Shown here piece by piece: positions 27,728-37,390 of a stretch of DNA of 64,000 bases. Each line of letters starts with the position of its first letter. Positions within the stretch are counted from its first letter, which is position 1. Source of the DNA: Arthrobacter psychrochitiniphilus (lineage in GTDB: Bacteria; Actinomycetota; Actinomycetes; Actinomycetales; Micrococcaceae). Where the stretch lies: NCBI RefSeq assembly GCF_003185915.1, contig NZ_QHLZ01000002.1:124001-188000 (forward strand), written 5' to 3'. Under the pieces are notes generated by a model that was given only the letters and a program-made list of their open reading frames with translations, was not told the DNA's origin and did not search any database. The position numbers and the translations under genes were made by a program.

Positions 27728-27765
27728 GCACCTCGCCCGGACGGGGCACCGGCCGGGCGAGGTGC
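27728..27765. terminator. Bidirectional terminator between convergent genes
   Basis: A 13-bp perfect stem (27728-27740, GCACCTCGCCCGG, with 27753-27765) has a 12-base GC-rich loop. It sits between the stop of the helical hypothetical gene and the stop of the PanE-like gene, serving both. Confidence 0.75.
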
Positions 27766-27766
27766 T

Positions 27767-28696
27767 TTAGCTGCGGCTGGCCTCGTTGACGCGCAACTGC
27801 AGGAGCGCCAGATCGATCAGCGGCACTGGCACACCCAACCCGGCGGCCCGGCGAGCGAAGTCGCCCACTATCTGCTCGCCCTCATGCGCCAGCCCGGCCG
27901 TCACATCCCGGTACAGCGACGAGGTGAACGTTGAGCCAGGCTCGGTAAGGAACGTGAGGTTACCCGCCTGCTGCGCTTGTGGCACCGGGTAGCCTGCTGC
28001 GGCAGAGACCGCAGCGGTCTGCGCCAGTACCGCCGCCACAAACTCCGGCCCTCCCGGCACCGCGGCAATGGACCCCACCGGTCCGCGCATGAGGCAAGTG
28101 GTGACCCCGGCAGCCACAATAAAAACCCATTTGTGCCACATGATGGCCAGCCCATTCGGCACAGCCACGGCTTCGAAGCCAGGCACGGAAATCTCGGCCA
28201 GCAGCGCCTGCACCCGTGCTGACACGGCGCCTTCCAGGGGACCGTCTTGGTCACCAATGCTCCAGCGCGCTAGCGGGTTGAGGATCGCAATGTCGCCGTC
28301 GGCGTTAATGGTGGAGACCAAATGCACCACGGAACCGATCACGGCGTCGGCACCAAACGCGGTGGCCAGCACCTCCATGTGCCCCATACCGTTTAGGAAC
28401 GGCACAATGAGAGTGTCCGGCCCCACGGCCGGGGTCATGTCCACCATGGCTTGTTCCAGGCCGGGACCTTTAACGGTGACCAGGACCACGTCGAATATCT
28501 CATCAAGCGTCCCTGCCGTGAGGATACGGGGCGCACTACGGGTTTCACCTTCCGCGTCCACAATGCGCAAGCCGCGTTCCTGCAGGAATTGTGCACGTTT
28601 TTCGCGGACTAAAAAGCTCACATCCCGGCCGGCACGGGCCAACGCAGCGCCGAAGTATCCCCCAGTTGCACCGGCCCCTACTACGAGTATTTTCAT
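27767..28696 (-). CDS. Ketopantoate reductase family protein (ApbA/PanE)
   Basis: A 309-residue NADP-dependent 2-oxoacid reductase of the ApbA/PanE family, which reduces 2-dehydropantoate to pantoate for coenzyme A synthesis or acts on related 2-oxoacids. The Rossmann motif VVGAGATGGYFGAALA is at residues 5-20, VTVKGPGLEQAM carries the usual family lysine, and the C-terminal ARRAAGLGVPVPLID is present. The partner gene is a DUF2127 membrane protein, overlapping by 4 bases, not a pantothenate gene. So it may be a paralogue with another 2-oxoacid substrate. Confidence 0.85.
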   Translation of the reverse strand: MKILVVGAGATGGYFGAALARAGRDVSFLVREKRAQFLQERGLRIVDAEGETRSAPRILTAGTLDEIFDVVLVTVKGPGLEQAMVDMTPAVGPDTLIVPFLNGMGHMEVLATAFGADAVIGSVVHLVSTINADGDIAILNPLARWSIGDQDGPLEGAVSARVQALLAEISVPGFEAVAVPNGLAIMWHKWVFIVAAGVTTCLMRGPVGSIAAVPGGPEFVAAVLAQTAAVSAAAGYPVPQAQQAGNLTFLTEPGSTFTSSLYRDVTAGLAHEGEQIVGDFARRAAGLGVPVPLIDLALLQLRVNEASRS

Positions 28697-29193
28697 GTGC
28701 CTATTTCCTTGCTGACACGTCGTCGGTGCCTTCGGTATTCATGCCAGGTGAGCAGCACAATGAGTGCGTCAAACACTGTCAAGATGATGAGCCCGGCCGA
28801 GGGCTGCACGCTCAGCTGATAGAGCTGGTAAAGGATGAACAGGCCAAGGACGGCGATCATCCAGGGGTACGCCCACAACTTATCCACGAGTAATGCGGCC
28901 ACAAGGACCACTTTTACTATGCCATGAGCCAGCAGGTAGAAAGCGGCAAAGAGGACCACATGGTCGCTGAGCCCGGAGGCGCCCCGAAGGATGCGGTTGG
29001 CAATAAAATTATCCGGATCTTCGGTCAGTTCCGGCTGGGTGACCAGGACGGCAATCTCCTGGATTTTGGCCGGGGCTATGAAGAGCAGGAGCACGCCACC
29101 GAGCAGTTCCAGGACACCGTCCAAGCCTTTGATGATGATGCCGGCGACGAAGAGCCTGTCCCACCAATCGGTCATTTTGAGTATGCGCATCAT
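28693..29193 (-). CDS. DUF2127 membrane protein
   Basis: A 166-residue protein with about four membrane helices (RLFVAGIIIKGLDGVLELLGGVLLLFIAP; VVLFAAFYLLAHGIVKVVLVAALL; YPWMIAVLGLFILYQLYQL; AGLIILTVFDALIVLLTW). The HGIVKVVLV segment and the topology match DUF2127. The basic tail (HEYRRHRRRVSKE) should face the cytoplasm. The start is uncertain: ATG at 29193 and 29190 sit tightly behind GGAGGA, and Met7 is a third option. Function unknown; co-translated with the PanE-like protein. Confidence 0.8.
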   Translation of the reverse strand: MMRILKMTDWWDRLFVAGIIIKGLDGVLELLGGVLLLFIAPAKIQEIAVLVTQPELTEDPDNFIANRILRGASGLSDHVVLFAAFYLLAHGIVKVVLVAALLVDKLWAYPWMIAVLGLFILYQLYQLSVQPSAGLIILTVFDALIVLLTWHEYRRHRRRVSKEIGT

Positions 29194-29245
29194 TCCTCCA
29201 GCCGCATTCCTGCTTGGAGCCTAACACTGGAGCCTTGGCACTTGC

Positions 29246-30163
29246 CTAGCGGTTGATCAGCGATCTCACTTGGTCAAGCGTGTCTTCATACCGTTCCTGA
29301 ACAATCCGCGTGTGCAGCCAAGTTTCGATGCTCCTGACCCCTGCCAAAGATCTGATCCGGGAAACTATTTCGTTGTATTGTTGCTGCGAGTCGGCTGCAA
29401 TGGTGGCCACTAGGGAGAACCGGCCAATAGTCCGGGCAACGAATTCAACGCCATCCACGTCAGCCAGTAAGTTCACTACGTCTGCTGACGCATCACCAAT
29501 GAGCGACAATCCACAGCCAAAGACGATGGACCCATTTATTCCGGCGCGGCGAGTAATGGCCCCAATCTGCATCACATTGGCATCAATAAGTCGCAACGCA
29601 CGGGACCTGCACGTACTCATGGACACACCAATGGCTTCTCCAATTTCAGCAAACCCCCGACGCCCGTCCTGCTGGAGTATGCGCATAATATCAATGTCAA
29701 TCTGGTCCAAGGACAACCGCTCTAGCACCGGCTCTTCACCTAAAAAGAGGCTGCGAATGACCTTCTCGTACAGGAGAACATTGACGGAAGAGACATCTGG
29801 TAGCCCACTGACAAAGGCCACAGTCTCATACAGTTCATTCATGGTGCTTACCCGCACCTCGGCCACCACTTGATGCGCACCCGTGGTTTCTGAGATGTAG
29901 ACAGCAGAGTCAAGGGCCTCCACCCGGCGCAGGACGTCGTGACTGGGGCCTGAAATTTTCAAGGCCAAGTGAGCGAGCACTTCCAGCCCCAGCACTCGTG
30001 GGTGCACAGCGGCAATGACTTTCACCTTGCCCGAACCCAACAACTCGTTCACGTGAGAGGCCACGAGAGTGCGGTTGATTCCCACTGACTTAGCCAAGTC
30101 ACTATATGATGCGCGCCCATCGGCTTGCAGCTGCTGCACAAGCATTCTGTCCATCTGATCCAT
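29246..30163 (-). CDS. Double-length Lrp/AsnC-family transcription regulator
   Basis: A 305-residue regulator made of two Lrp-like halves. Each has an N-terminal winged helix (MDRMLVQQLQADGRASYSDLAKSVGINRTLV and IDIDIMRILQQDGRRGFAEIGEAIGVSMSTC). Each is followed by an AsnC/RAM-type ligand-binding segment, the first around residues 60-145, the second from about 220. Lrp proteins sense amino acids or their catabolites. It is divergent from the transporter and catabolic genes and probably controls them and itself. A -10 box TATAAA six bases before the ATG predicts a leaderless mRNA. Confidence 0.9.
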   Translation of the reverse strand: MDQMDRMLVQQLQADGRASYSDLAKSVGINRTLVASHVNELLGSGKVKVIAAVHPRVLGLEVLAHLALKISGPSHDVLRRVEALDSAVYISETTGAHQVVAEVRVSTMNELYETVAFVSGLPDVSSVNVLLYEKVIRSLFLGEEPVLERLSLDQIDIDIMRILQQDGRRGFAEIGEAIGVSMSTCRSRALRLIDANVMQIGAITRRAGINGSIVFGCGLSLIGDASADVVNLLADVDGVEFVARTIGRFSLVATIAADSQQQYNEIVSRIRSLAGVRSIETWLHTRIVQERYEDTLDQVRSLINR

Positions 30164-30169
30164 TCACTC

Positions 30170-30200
30170 TTTATACCAGCTGCAGCAAGGTAACAGTCAA
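30170..30200 (-). promoter_or_regulatory. Predicted leaderless promoter of the Lrp-like gene
   Basis: On the minus strand, TTGACT (30200-30195) and TATAAA (30175-30170) form a -35/-10 pair with a 19-base spacer. Only six bases (30169-30164) lie between the -10 box and the ATG, so transcription should start at the A of the start codon. Leaderless mRNAs are common in actinobacteria. The 19-base spacing is longer than ideal. Confidence 0.6.
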
Positions 30201-30298
30201 ATAATTAACAAGAAACCTCAATAACGGAAGACTTGTCGAACAATTACTGAAAATCTCACACAGATTTAAGGCAAAGAGTCTCACATTCTAATAATTTG

Positions 30299-30327
30299 TT
30301 GACAACGAGTGTTTCGTGTCACACAAT
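30299..30327 (+). promoter_or_regulatory. Predicted promoter of the transporter/catabolic operon
   Basis: TTGACA (30299-30304), a 17-base spacer and CACAAT (30322-30327) lie 62 bases before the binding-protein ATG. The -35 box is perfect; the -10 box matches at four of six bases. The stretch from 30175 to 30300 is AT-rich (for example ATAATTAACAAG), which suits Lrp-type binding; no single operator can be defined. Confidence 0.6.
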
Positions 30328-30389
30328 CGTTTAGACACCCTGCTAGCACAACCACCTGTGCTGCTCCCCCCTTTCCCAGGAGAACTACA

Positions 30390-31235
30390 ATGGCGAAATT
30401 CTTCAAACTTGCGGCTGCTGCCTCCATCAGCCTGCTAGCACTTTCGGGCTGCTCAACCTCTACCGGGGGGGACGCCGCAACAGGAAACAGCAACACCCCT
30501 GCAGACCTCGTCAAGGCCGGCCAAGTCACGCTGTGTATCGATCCGGAGTACCCTCCCCTTGAGTACTACGCGGATGGTTCCGGCGGAGACATTGTTGGCT
30601 TCGATGCCGACGCTGGCCGAGCGCTTGCCGACCACTGGGGCGTGAAGGTCAAATTTGAGGTGACCTCCTTTGACGGCCTGATGCCCGGACTGCAGACAGG
30701 ACGCTGTGACATCATCCTCGGCGGGCTATACACCAGCCCGGCACGTTTGGAAGTAGCAGACGCCGCTCCCATCATGAACGCTGGCCCTGCAGCCCTTGCT
30801 GCACCAGCTTTGGCCAGTAAGCTCACCAGCAAACTCGATCTGTGTGGACGTAAGGTAGCTGCGCAGGCCGCGTCCAGTAACGCAGCAACGGTTCAGGCGA
30901 TGGGCGAAGAGTGCAAGGCCGCTGGCAAGGGGGCCCCTATCGTCTCCGAGTATCCCAAGACCTCGGACACCGTCTTGGCTGTTCTCAATGGCAAGGCTGA
31001 TGTGCTCGTTGAAACTAATGTGGCCGCCGCCTACATGGTCACGCAGAACAAGGGCAAACTCGAAATGGCCAGCCAAGTTTTTGACCCCGACACCACCTTC
31101 GGCGTCTTCACCAAGAAGGACAGCTCCATGACACCGGCCATTGCTGCCGCGTTCAAAGCCCTCAAAGAGGATGGCTCCTTGGCAGAAATCGCCAAAAAAT
31201 ACGATCTTGACCCAACCATTGTTGACGTCAAATAG
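30390..31235 (+). CDS. Amino-acid-type ABC transporter substrate-binding lipoprotein (SBP family 3)
   Basis: A 281-residue binding lipoprotein. The ATG at 30390 follows CAGGAG; the signal ends in lipobox LSGC with Cys21. Family 3 marks are VTLCIDPEYPPLEYYADGSGGDIVGFDADAGRAL and FEVTSFDGLMPGLQTGRCDIILGGLYTSPAR, the region that binds the ligand's alpha-amino and carboxyl groups in this family. The binding-loop arginine expected in TxxR-type segments appears in YTSPAR. The ligand is thus probably a polar amino acid or derivative. First gene of the catabolic operon, followed by a weak terminator hairpin. Confidence 0.92.
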   Translation: MAKFFKLAAAASISLLALSGCSTSTGGDAATGNSNTPADLVKAGQVTLCIDPEYPPLEYYADGSGGDIVGFDADAGRALADHWGVKVKFEVTSFDGLMPGLQTGRCDIILGGLYTSPARLEVADAAPIMNAGPAALAAPALASKLTSKLDLCGRKVAAQAASSNAATVQAMGEECKAAGKGAPIVSEYPKTSDTVLAVLNGKADVLVETNVAAAYMVTQNKGKLEMASQVFDPDTTFGVFTKKDSSMTPAIAAAFKALKEDGSLAEIAKKYDLDPTIVDVK

Positions 31236-31252
31236 GCGGATCTCCGCCTTTT
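31235..31252 (+). terminator. Attenuating hairpin after the binding-protein gene
   Basis: A short GC stem (GGCGG / CCGCC around ATCT, 31235-31248) is followed by TTTT, starting at the stop codon of the binding-protein gene. A weak intercistronic terminator here would favour the binding protein over the permease, as in many ABC operons. Confidence 0.5.
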
Positions 31253-31344
31253 CCTACCCTGCTTTCACGCACCAAACCATGGTGTTTGCCGGTCCTCACC
31301 TGGAAGTGGGCCTAGCCCACGATTCTCACGAGAGTGCATAGACA

Positions 31345-32082
31345 ATGCTTTTTGATTCCAATATCTTCTTCGCGCAACTTGTCAGCGTTGACTACATGAG
31401 GGGCGCCGCCCTATCGGTGGCGGTGGCCATCGTTTCGCTGATTCTTGCCACAGTTATCGGCTTCTTCATGGCCGTCGGGCGTACGGCAAAACAGCCGTAC
31501 CTGCGAGCCCCAGCCCACTTTTATGTGTGGTTCTTCCGTGCAATCCCCGCCTTGCTGGTACTGCTCATCATGTGGAACGCCCTGCCTCAAATCATTCCAG
31601 CCCTGCGTGCCGACTGGTTCTCACCGTTCATCGCCGCATCCGTGGGTCTGGGTTTGGTAGAGGCAGCATTCATGTCTGAAATCATCCGTTCAGCCCTGCT
31701 CAGTGTTGATGATGGCCAAGGACTCGCAGGACGCGCTTTGGGAATGTCCCCAGCCAAGGTCATGGTCAAGGTGGTGCTGCCACAGGCCATTCGGATTGCA
31801 CTGCCGCCTACCGGAAATGAGTTCATCGGCCTGGTCAAATACTCCTCACTGGCCTCCGTGATCTCCTTGCGGGAGTTGCTCACCACCGCGCAGGTGGGAG
31901 TGAACATCACCTTCCGTTACGCCGAATACTATGCCGCCGCGATCGTCTACTACCTGGTGATCGTCTCGATCCTGTCCATTCTTCAGGGTCTCTTGGAAAA
32001 GAAGTTCGCTTGGACCTCAAAGTCCGCGAAGTCCAAGAAGTCCACTGAAGCCACTGTCCCCGCCCCCATGGGGATCTCATGA
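31345..32082 (+). CDS. Amino-acid ABC transporter permease (HisM-like)
   Basis: A 245-residue inner-membrane permease of the polar amino-acid uptake family. Several helices are clear ([24 protein letters not shown] and following). The EAA loop that contacts the ATPase reads [37 protein letters not shown], with [22 protein letters not shown] after it. A single permease gene implies a homodimer or a missing partner elsewhere. A Lys/Ser-rich tail ends the protein. Its stop overlaps the start of the ATPase gene as ATGA. Confidence 0.93.
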   Translation: MLFDSNIFFAQLVSVDYMRGAALSVAVAIVSLILATVIGFFMAVGRTAKQPYLRAPAHFYVWFFRAIPALLVLLIMWNALPQIIPALRADWFSPFIAASVGLGLVEAAFMSEIIRSALLSVDDGQGLAGRALGMSPAKVMVKVVLPQAIRIALPPTGNEFIGLVKYSSLASVISLRELLTTAQVGVNITFRYAEYYAAAIVYYLVIVSILSILQGLLEKKFAWTSKSAKSKKSTEATVPAPMGIS

Positions 32083-32882
32083 TGCCGGCACCCCAACTTT
32101 CCCAGGAGCCCCTAATGACCCAGCAGCCCATCCTTCAAGTCCGGGACCTGCACAAGACTTATAACGGTAACCAGGTCCTCAAAGGCGTGGAGTTCGACAT
32201 TGAGAAGGGCCAAGTCAAGGCCGTGCTGGGGCCTTCCGGCTCGGGTAAGTCCACCATGCTACGCCTGATGGCCCTGTTGGAGCCGGCCGATTCTGGTCAG
32301 ATTTTACTCAAGGGAAGCAGAATTGGCAGCCGGGAGCACAAAGGCAAATCAGTGCACCTATCCGAGCGGACCCTGGCAATCCAGCGCCAAGAAGTGGGTA
32401 TGGTATTCCAACGATTCAACCTCTTCCCTCACCTGTCAGCAGTTCGCAACGTCATGTTGGGGCTGACCAGTGTCAAGGGAATCTCGCACCACGAGGCACG
32501 CATTCAGGCACGGGATATGCTCCAAAAAGTTGGTTTGGACAACCGCGCTGACCACTACCCTTCCGAACTTTCCGGTGGACAGCAACAACGGGTGGCCATC
32601 GCCCGCGCTTTGGTCATGAATCCTTCAGTCATGCTCTTTGACGAGCCCACCTCGGCCCTGGATCCCGAGCTGGTCGGCGAGGTTCTTGAAGTCATGGAAA
32701 ATCTCGCAGAATCTGGGATGACAATGATCGTGGTTACCCACGAGGTTCGTTTCGCCCGGCGTGTAGCCAACGAGGTCACCCTCTTTGATGGTGGCGTCAT
32801 TGTGGAACAGGCCGAGCCTGAGGAATTTTTCACCAATCCGCAGCACGAGCGCACGAGGAAGTTCCTCAGCCATGTCCACTAG
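32079..32882 (+). CDS. Amino-acid ABC transporter ATP-binding protein (GlnQ-like)
   Basis: ATPase subunit of the importer. Walker [11 protein letters not shown]-loop [22 protein letters not shown], signature [15 protein letters not shown], Walker [17 protein letters not shown] and the switch histidine in [13 protein letters not shown] are all intact. Two starts are possible: ATG at 32079 overlapping the permease stop, or ATG at 32115 with AGGAG seven bases upstream, which is the better ribosome site. The stop overlaps the 2-hydroxyacid dehydrogenase start by 11 bases, tying import to catabolism. Confidence 0.94.
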   Translation: MMPAPQLSQEPLMTQQPILQVRDLHKTYNGNQVLKGVEFDIEKGQVKAVLGPSGSGKSTMLRLMALLEPADSGQILLKGSRIGSREHKGKSVHLSERTLAIQRQEVGMVFQRFNLFPHLSAVRNVMLGLTSVKGISHHEARIQARDMLQKVGLDNRADHYPSELSGGQQQRVAIARALVMNPSVMLFDEPTSALDPELVGEVLEVMENLAESGMTMIVVTHEVRFARRVANEVTLFDGGVIVEQAEPEEFFTNPQHERTRKFLSHVH

Positions 32883-33915
32883 AACCGCCACAACCATCGC
32901 TGCAGAATCTGACAGCGCTGTTGAGTCAGTGAACAAGACCCTGCGTGCTGTCTACACGGACATGGACGACGTCGACTTCCGCGCCGGTGTAGACCGGCTC
33001 CGTGAAGGAGGATTCGAGGTTGACTACCTCAACACCTCAGATTCTGCACAAATCATGGCCCAAGCCCCTGACGCTACGGCTCTGTTGGTGGGTTACGCGG
33101 AAGTAACCGCCGTCATGATGGATGCCATGCCTTCGCTGCGGATTATTGCGCTGCTGTCCATGGGCTTTAACAATGTTGATATTGAGGCGGCACGTGAGCG
33201 TGGAATTTGGGTCACCAATATTCCCGGCGCGGCCACGGAGGAAGTAGCAACGCACGCGTTGGCACTCACCCTCTCCCTGACTCGCGGCCTTACTTTTTAC
33301 AGTTCCGCAGTGCAATCCGGGCAATGGAATGCCCGTGATTCCACCGTCCCACCACGGCTGAGTCAAACCCGTTTAGGAATTCTGGGGTTGGGCCGTATTG
33401 GCACTCGACTCGCCGAACTCGGAGGCGCCCTTTTTGGCGAAGTGGTGGGCTACGATCCCGTCCTTCCGGACACTCCGGTGATCCGACAGCAGCTGGCTGC
33501 AGCCGGCATTCGGCGCACTTCTTTAGAAGAAGTGCGTTCCACCTCAACGGTGCTGTCCTTGCACATGCCGCTGACCCCAGAAACTGAAGGCATGGTCGAC
33601 GCCGCGTTCTTGGCCCAGATGCCACAGGGCTCCTACCTGATCAACGTCAGCCGGGGCGCATTGATAGATTCACAGGCCTTGCGTGAGAGCGTCAACGCCA
33701 AGCATTTGGCCGGTGCAGGCCTGGATGTGCTGGACGAAGAACCACCCACCGTCAGCGGCCATCCACTGCTAGGTAACCCGCGCATTCTCATCACACCCCA
33801 TGTGGCTTACCTTTCCGATTTCACGGACGCTGAGTATGTTCGCCAACAGGCCCAGAACGTACTCTCTTGGGCGGCTCAAGGGCGCCCAGACTCCCCCGTT
33901 CTTGAATTGCTTTAG
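32872..33915 (+). CDS. D-2-hydroxyacid dehydrogenase (PGDH/GyaR type)
   Basis: NAD-dependent enzyme that interconverts 2-hydroxyacids and 2-oxoacids, 347 residues. The coenzyme motif [22 protein letters not shown] is present, with the catalytic Arg in [16 protein letters not shown], Glu in LDVLDEEPP and His in [15 protein letters not shown] at 32872 is chosen because the earlier open frame lies inside the ATPase gene. It has no ACT domain, so it is not a regulated serine-pathway PGDH. In this operon it most likely makes the 2-oxoacid substrate of the ThDP enzyme two genes downstream. Confidence 0.88.
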   Translation: MSTRTATTIAAESDSAVESVNKTLRAVYTDMDDVDFRAGVDRLREGGFEVDYLNTSDSAQIMAQAPDATALLVGYAEVTAVMMDAMPSLRIIALLSMGFNNVDIEAARERGIWVTNIPGAATEEVATHALALTLSLTRGLTFYSSAVQSGQWNARDSTVPPRLSQTRLGILGLGRIGTRLAELGGALFGEVVGYDPVLPDTPVIRQQLAAAGIRRTSLEEVRSTSTVLSLHMPLTPETEGMVDAAFLAQMPQGSYLINVSRGALIDSQALRESVNAKHLAGAGLDVLDEEPPTVSGHPLLGNPRILITPHVAYLSDFTDAEYVRQQAQNVLSWAAQGRPDSPVLELL

Positions 33916-33954
33916 CTCATCCTCAACCGCCCCCGATTCTTGGGAGAGAAGATT

Positions 33955-35688
33955 TTGCGTAAACTCAACGCCTTCGAGCACCGCCCGTACGGCCACCGCC
34001 CTGTCATTGTTACAGCCGAGCACATCCACACCATGGATTCCTCCTACCCCAGCGCGGAAGCCTTCCTGCTGATCGGTTCGGAAATTGCTGCCGTCGGTAG
34101 CATCCAGGAATGCCGTGAAACAGCGGCACTGCACGGCAGCCAGGAACCTGAAATCCGGGACTTCGGCGCAGCCACTGTGGTCCCCGGATTCATTGACGCT
34201 CATGCGCACCCTTTGATGTATGGACAAATGATGAGCTGGGTGGATTGTGGCCCGGCCCAAGCCACAACCATTCCCGAGATTGTGGCCTTGCTTGTGCAGG
34301 CTGCTGAAAAAACCCCCAACGGACTGCCCGTACGCGGTTTTGGTTATGAACACCGCAACCTTCTCGAGGGTCGTCACCCCACACGCCACGAACTTGATGC
34401 CGTGGCCACGGACCGGGAGGTGTATTTGATGAACGCTTCTGGTCACGGCGGCGTTGTCAACTCCTACACTCTGACCCTCAACGGTGTCACTGCTGAGACC
34501 CCCAACCCTCAAGGTGGGGAATTCTTCCGCGACGCTAACGGCGAACTGACCGGCGAACTTTCCGACGCAGCGTGCAACATCCTCACCGGTGTCTCCGGCG
34601 TCAAAATTGGTCACCACGGACCCAACTTCCACCTTGCTGACGAACCGGGCGAACATTTACGCCAGCTGGGTCTCGCCCAGGAAAGTTTCCTTTCCGGCGG
34701 TGTCACCAGCATCGGTGACGCTCAAGTTTCACGCCGCGAATTCGACATGTACCTTCGCTTGGCCGCAGAGAACCAGCTCAAGGTTCGGGTCAGTATGTAC
34801 TTGCTCTCTCACCTACTAGAGGACGCTCTTGAGATGGGTTTGCACGGACAGTTTGGCAATGCCCGGTTAAGCTTTGCTGGCATCAAGCTCTACGCTGACG
34901 GGACGCTCGGTGGGTGGACCGCCTACTTCCCTGACGGGTATGTTGGCGATCCCTGCCGCACTGGCCAGCTCTACCATGAGCCTGCTGCGTACAAGGCTTT
35001 GATCGCGAAAGCACACGCGGCTGGTCTGCAAACAGCAACCCATGCACAGTCTCCCACCGCCATTGAAATGGTCATCGACGCCATAGAATCGGCGCTGGTT
35101 CAGCGCCCCGACGCAGACGCCCGGCACCGGATTGAACACTGTGGTTTACCCACAGGCGAACAAATTAGCCGTATGGCCCACTCCGGGATCCGCCCCGTCA
35201 ACCAACCCCAGCACTACTACAACTGGGGTGAAGGCGTTCAGCAAGCTATTGGCACCCCCGGGGAACGTTTCAACCCACTCGGGGAGTTCATTGAAGCGGG
35301 AGTACCCGTCACTATCAGCTCCGATGCCCCGGTGGCAGAGCCGCGCCCCCTCGAGGCCATTCAGGCCGCCGTCACCCGTGTCACCCGCAACGGTCACAAA
35401 CTAGGCCCGGATAACTTGTGCATCACAGTTGCACAAGCCTTGGCCGGGCATACCATCAACGCCGCCACAGCTTTGGGCCGCGAAGATGATCTGGGCTCAC
35501 TGACCGTGGGTAAGAAAGCCGATTTTGCTGTCCTCACAGGTGATCCTTTGAGTACTGCCGCCCATGAAATTTCAGCCATCACCGTGCTCCAAACCTGGAT
35601 CGATGGGACGTGCCAGTTTACGGCTGAGCCAGACTCGGCAAGCCACGAGTCCACAGGTACCCCCACACTTCACACCGTGAATTCGTAA
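33955..35688 (+). CDS. YtcJ-type amidohydrolase
   Basis: Metal-dependent hydrolase of the amidohydrolase_3/YtcJ group, 577 residues. Metal-binding and catalytic segments are visible in order: VVPGFIDAHAHPL, IKLYADGTLGGWTAYF, GLQTATHAQS, ARHRIEHCGLP and TISSDAPVAEPRPL; the C-terminal small domain has GREDDLGSLTVGKKADFAVL. TTG at 33955 is chosen because GGGAGAG lies six bases before it; a TTG at 33940 is the other option. Members hydrolyse amides such as N-substituted formamides. Here it could unmask an amino or carboxyl group of the imported substrate. Confidence 0.86.
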   Translation: MRKLNAFEHRPYGHRPVIVTAEHIHTMDSSYPSAEAFLLIGSEIAAVGSIQECRETAALHGSQEPEIRDFGAATVVPGFIDAHAHPLMYGQMMSWVDCGPAQATTIPEIVALLVQAAEKTPNGLPVRGFGYEHRNLLEGRHPTRHELDAVATDREVYLMNASGHGGVVNSYTLTLNGVTAETPNPQGGEFFRDANGELTGELSDAACNILTGVSGVKIGHHGPNFHLADEPGEHLRQLGLAQESFLSGGVTSIGDAQVSRREFDMYLRLAAENQLKVRVSMYLLSHLLEDALEMGLHGQFGNARLSFAGIKLYADGTLGGWTAYFPDGYVGDPCRTGQLYHEPAAYKALIAKAHAAGLQTATHAQSPTAIEMVIDAIESALVQRPDADARHRIEHCGLPTGEQISRMAHSGIRPVNQPQHYYNWGEGVQQAIGTPGERFNPLGEFIEAGVPVTISSDAPVAEPRPLEAIQAAVTRVTRNGHKLGPDNLCITVAQALAGHTINAATALGREDDLGSLTVGKKADFAVLTGDPLSTAAHEISAITVLQTWIDGTCQFTAEPDSASHESTGTPTLHTVNS

Positions 35689-35699
35689 GAAGGAACACC

Positions 35700-37346
35700 A
35701 TGCAAACCCAATCCACGGCAACTACCCCTCTAGAGGACAACGTGCAGGTCACCAACAATGCTGGCTATGCAGTGCTCAAGACGCTACGCAACTACGGCAT
35801 TGACACGATCTTTGGAATTCCCGGCACTCACAACCTTGAGTTCTACCGCCATTTGGCCCCTTTGGGCATCCACCCCGTCACAACCCGCCACGAGCAAGGC
35901 GCAGGATATGGCGCCGACGGGTGGGCCCAGCAAAAGGGACTGCCAGGCGTGGTGATCACCACCTCTGGACCTGGACTTCTCAATGCCCTCTCCGCCGCCG
36001 GGACTGCCTACTGCGAATCCCGTCCACTGATCATCCTCTCCCCCGGCGTACCAGAGGGTGAGGAATTTGCCGATATCGGTTCTTTACATGAGACAAAGGA
36101 TTCCACGGCAGCCGCAGGTGCCATTGTTCAATGGAGCCGCCGAGTTCACTCCGCCACAGAAGCTGTGGCCGCCGTCCATGACGCGTTCGAGATATTCCGC
36201 TACGGCCGCCCACGCCCGGTCCATATAGAGGTGCCGCTGAACATCCTCGAGTCTCTCTCCGATTGCCCCGAAGATTTGCTTCAGGCACGGCCACGCCGGC
36301 AAGGCGCCCAGGCGGATGCCACATCCCTTGCAACGGCTGTGCAACTATTGAAGGCTGCGCAGAACCCCGTCATCCTAGCCGGTGGCGGTTCCATCCCCGC
36401 CGGAGCAGCACTGGCGGCTCTGGCGGAAGCGTTGCAGGCACCCGTGGTGACCACTCTCAACGGCAAAGGCGCAGTTCCCGAATCCCATCCTCTGGCGCTG
36501 GGCTCTGATATCCGCCTCCCCGCCGCCCAGCAATTGTGCAACCGTGCCGATGTGTTGCTGGTGATCGGTTCTAAAGTGGGTGAGTCTGAACTGTGGGGTG
36601 GGAATATCACCCCTAGTGGCCCCGTCATCCGGGTAGATATTCTTGCCTCCCAAGCCAACAAAAACCTCGCCTCTGACCTCGCACTCATTGGCGACTCGGC
36701 CGCCATCGTGACTCAATTACTCCATGAGATCGGTTCCCCTGAGCGCCCCGTTGTCAACCTTGCACCGGTCCGGGAAGAACTGCGCAACCAAGCCAGGGCG
36801 TTGTCTCCGGAGTTGAGCCGTATTGCTGAGGAAGCCGCCGCGGTTTTGCCGTCCAACACCATTGTTGGCGGCGACTCTTCGCAAATCACCTACCTGGGCA
36901 CGGCGTCGTTCATTCCCCAAGAATTCCCGCACTCCTTCCTCTACACACCGGCCTACGCCACGCTGGGATACGGGCTCCCAGCCTCCATCGGAGCCAAGAT
37001 CGCAGCTCCAGAACGTCCCGTTGTGTGCATCGTGGGCGACGGCGCTCTCATGTTTGCTGTGCAAGAACTCATCACGGCCGTGGAGCAGCGGCTAGATCTT
37101 GTAGTGGTGTGTGTGGATAACGGCGGTTATGCCGAAATTCGTTCCAATGAAGCAGACCGCGGCATCCCCGCTGTGGGTGTGGATCTAGTTCAACCGAACT
37201 GGGCAGCCCTTGCCACCGCGTTTGGCGGCACCGGTCACGCCATCACCCGCGCCGCTGATTTCGCACCGACCCTGCACGCCGCACTGCAGGGGCGTGGATT
37301 GCACGTTCTGCACGTGCCTGTGAGTTTATTCAACGCCGCATCCTAA
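35700..37346 (+). CDS. ThDP-dependent enzyme, probable 2-oxoacid decarboxylase
   Basis: A 548-residue thiamine-diphosphate enzyme of the acetolactate synthase / pyruvate decarboxylase superfamily. The catalytic Glu is in TTRHEQGAGYGADGWAQ, and the ThDP/metal motif starts IVGDGALMFAVQEL and ends near CVDNGGYAEIR. The GIDTIFGIPGTHNLEFYRHL opening resembles 2-oxoacid decarboxylases such as the 2-ketoarginine or benzoylformate enzymes rather than housekeeping acetolactate synthase, and no small regulatory subunit gene is near. With the 2-hydroxyacid dehydrogenase upstream and an aldehyde dehydrogenase downstream, decarboxylation of a 2-oxoacid to an aldehyde is the best reading. The substrate side chain is unknown. 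Confidence 0.82.
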   Translation: MQTQSTATTPLEDNVQVTNNAGYAVLKTLRNYGIDTIFGIPGTHNLEFYRHLAPLGIHPVTTRHEQGAGYGADGWAQQKGLPGVVITTSGPGLLNALSAAGTAYCESRPLIILSPGVPEGEEFADIGSLHETKDSTAAAGAIVQWSRRVHSATEAVAAVHDAFEIFRYGRPRPVHIEVPLNILESLSDCPEDLLQARPRRQGAQADATSLATAVQLLKAAQNPVILAGGGSIPAGAALAALAEALQAPVVTTLNGKGAVPESHPLALGSDIRLPAAQQLCNRADVLLVIGSKVGESELWGGNITPSGPVIRVDILASQANKNLASDLALIGDSAAIVTQLLHEIGSPERPVVNLAPVREELRNQARALSPELSRIAEEAAAVLPSNTIVGGDSSQITYLGTASFIPQEFPHSFLYTPAYATLGYGLPASIGAKIAAPERPVVCIVGDGALMFAVQELITAVEQRLDLVVVCVDNGGYAEIRSNEADRGIPAVGVDLVQPNWAALATAFGGTGHAITRAADFAPTLHAALQGRGLHVLHVPVSLFNAAS

Positions 37347-37390
37347 ATACCCCGGAACTTCTCCCTTCAACGCCTGAATCAGGAAAAACC

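Noticed and set aside
33769..34656. 295-codon minus-strand frame antisense to the YtcJ-type gene
   Set aside because: Shadow frame; the plus-strand gene has clear metal-binding motifs.
35700..37346. Assignment of the ThDP enzyme as AruI (2-ketoarginine decarboxylase) with an arginine pathway
   Set aside because: The GIPGTHNLEFYR and HEQGAG patterns are compatible, but no arginine transaminase, guanidinobutyrase or ketoarginine partner is present and a ring-cleavage operon is adjacent. Kept only as an alternative.
35700..37346. Housekeeping acetolactate synthase (IlvB)
   Set aside because: No IlvN small subunit or ilv genes nearby, and the gene lies in a catabolic operon.
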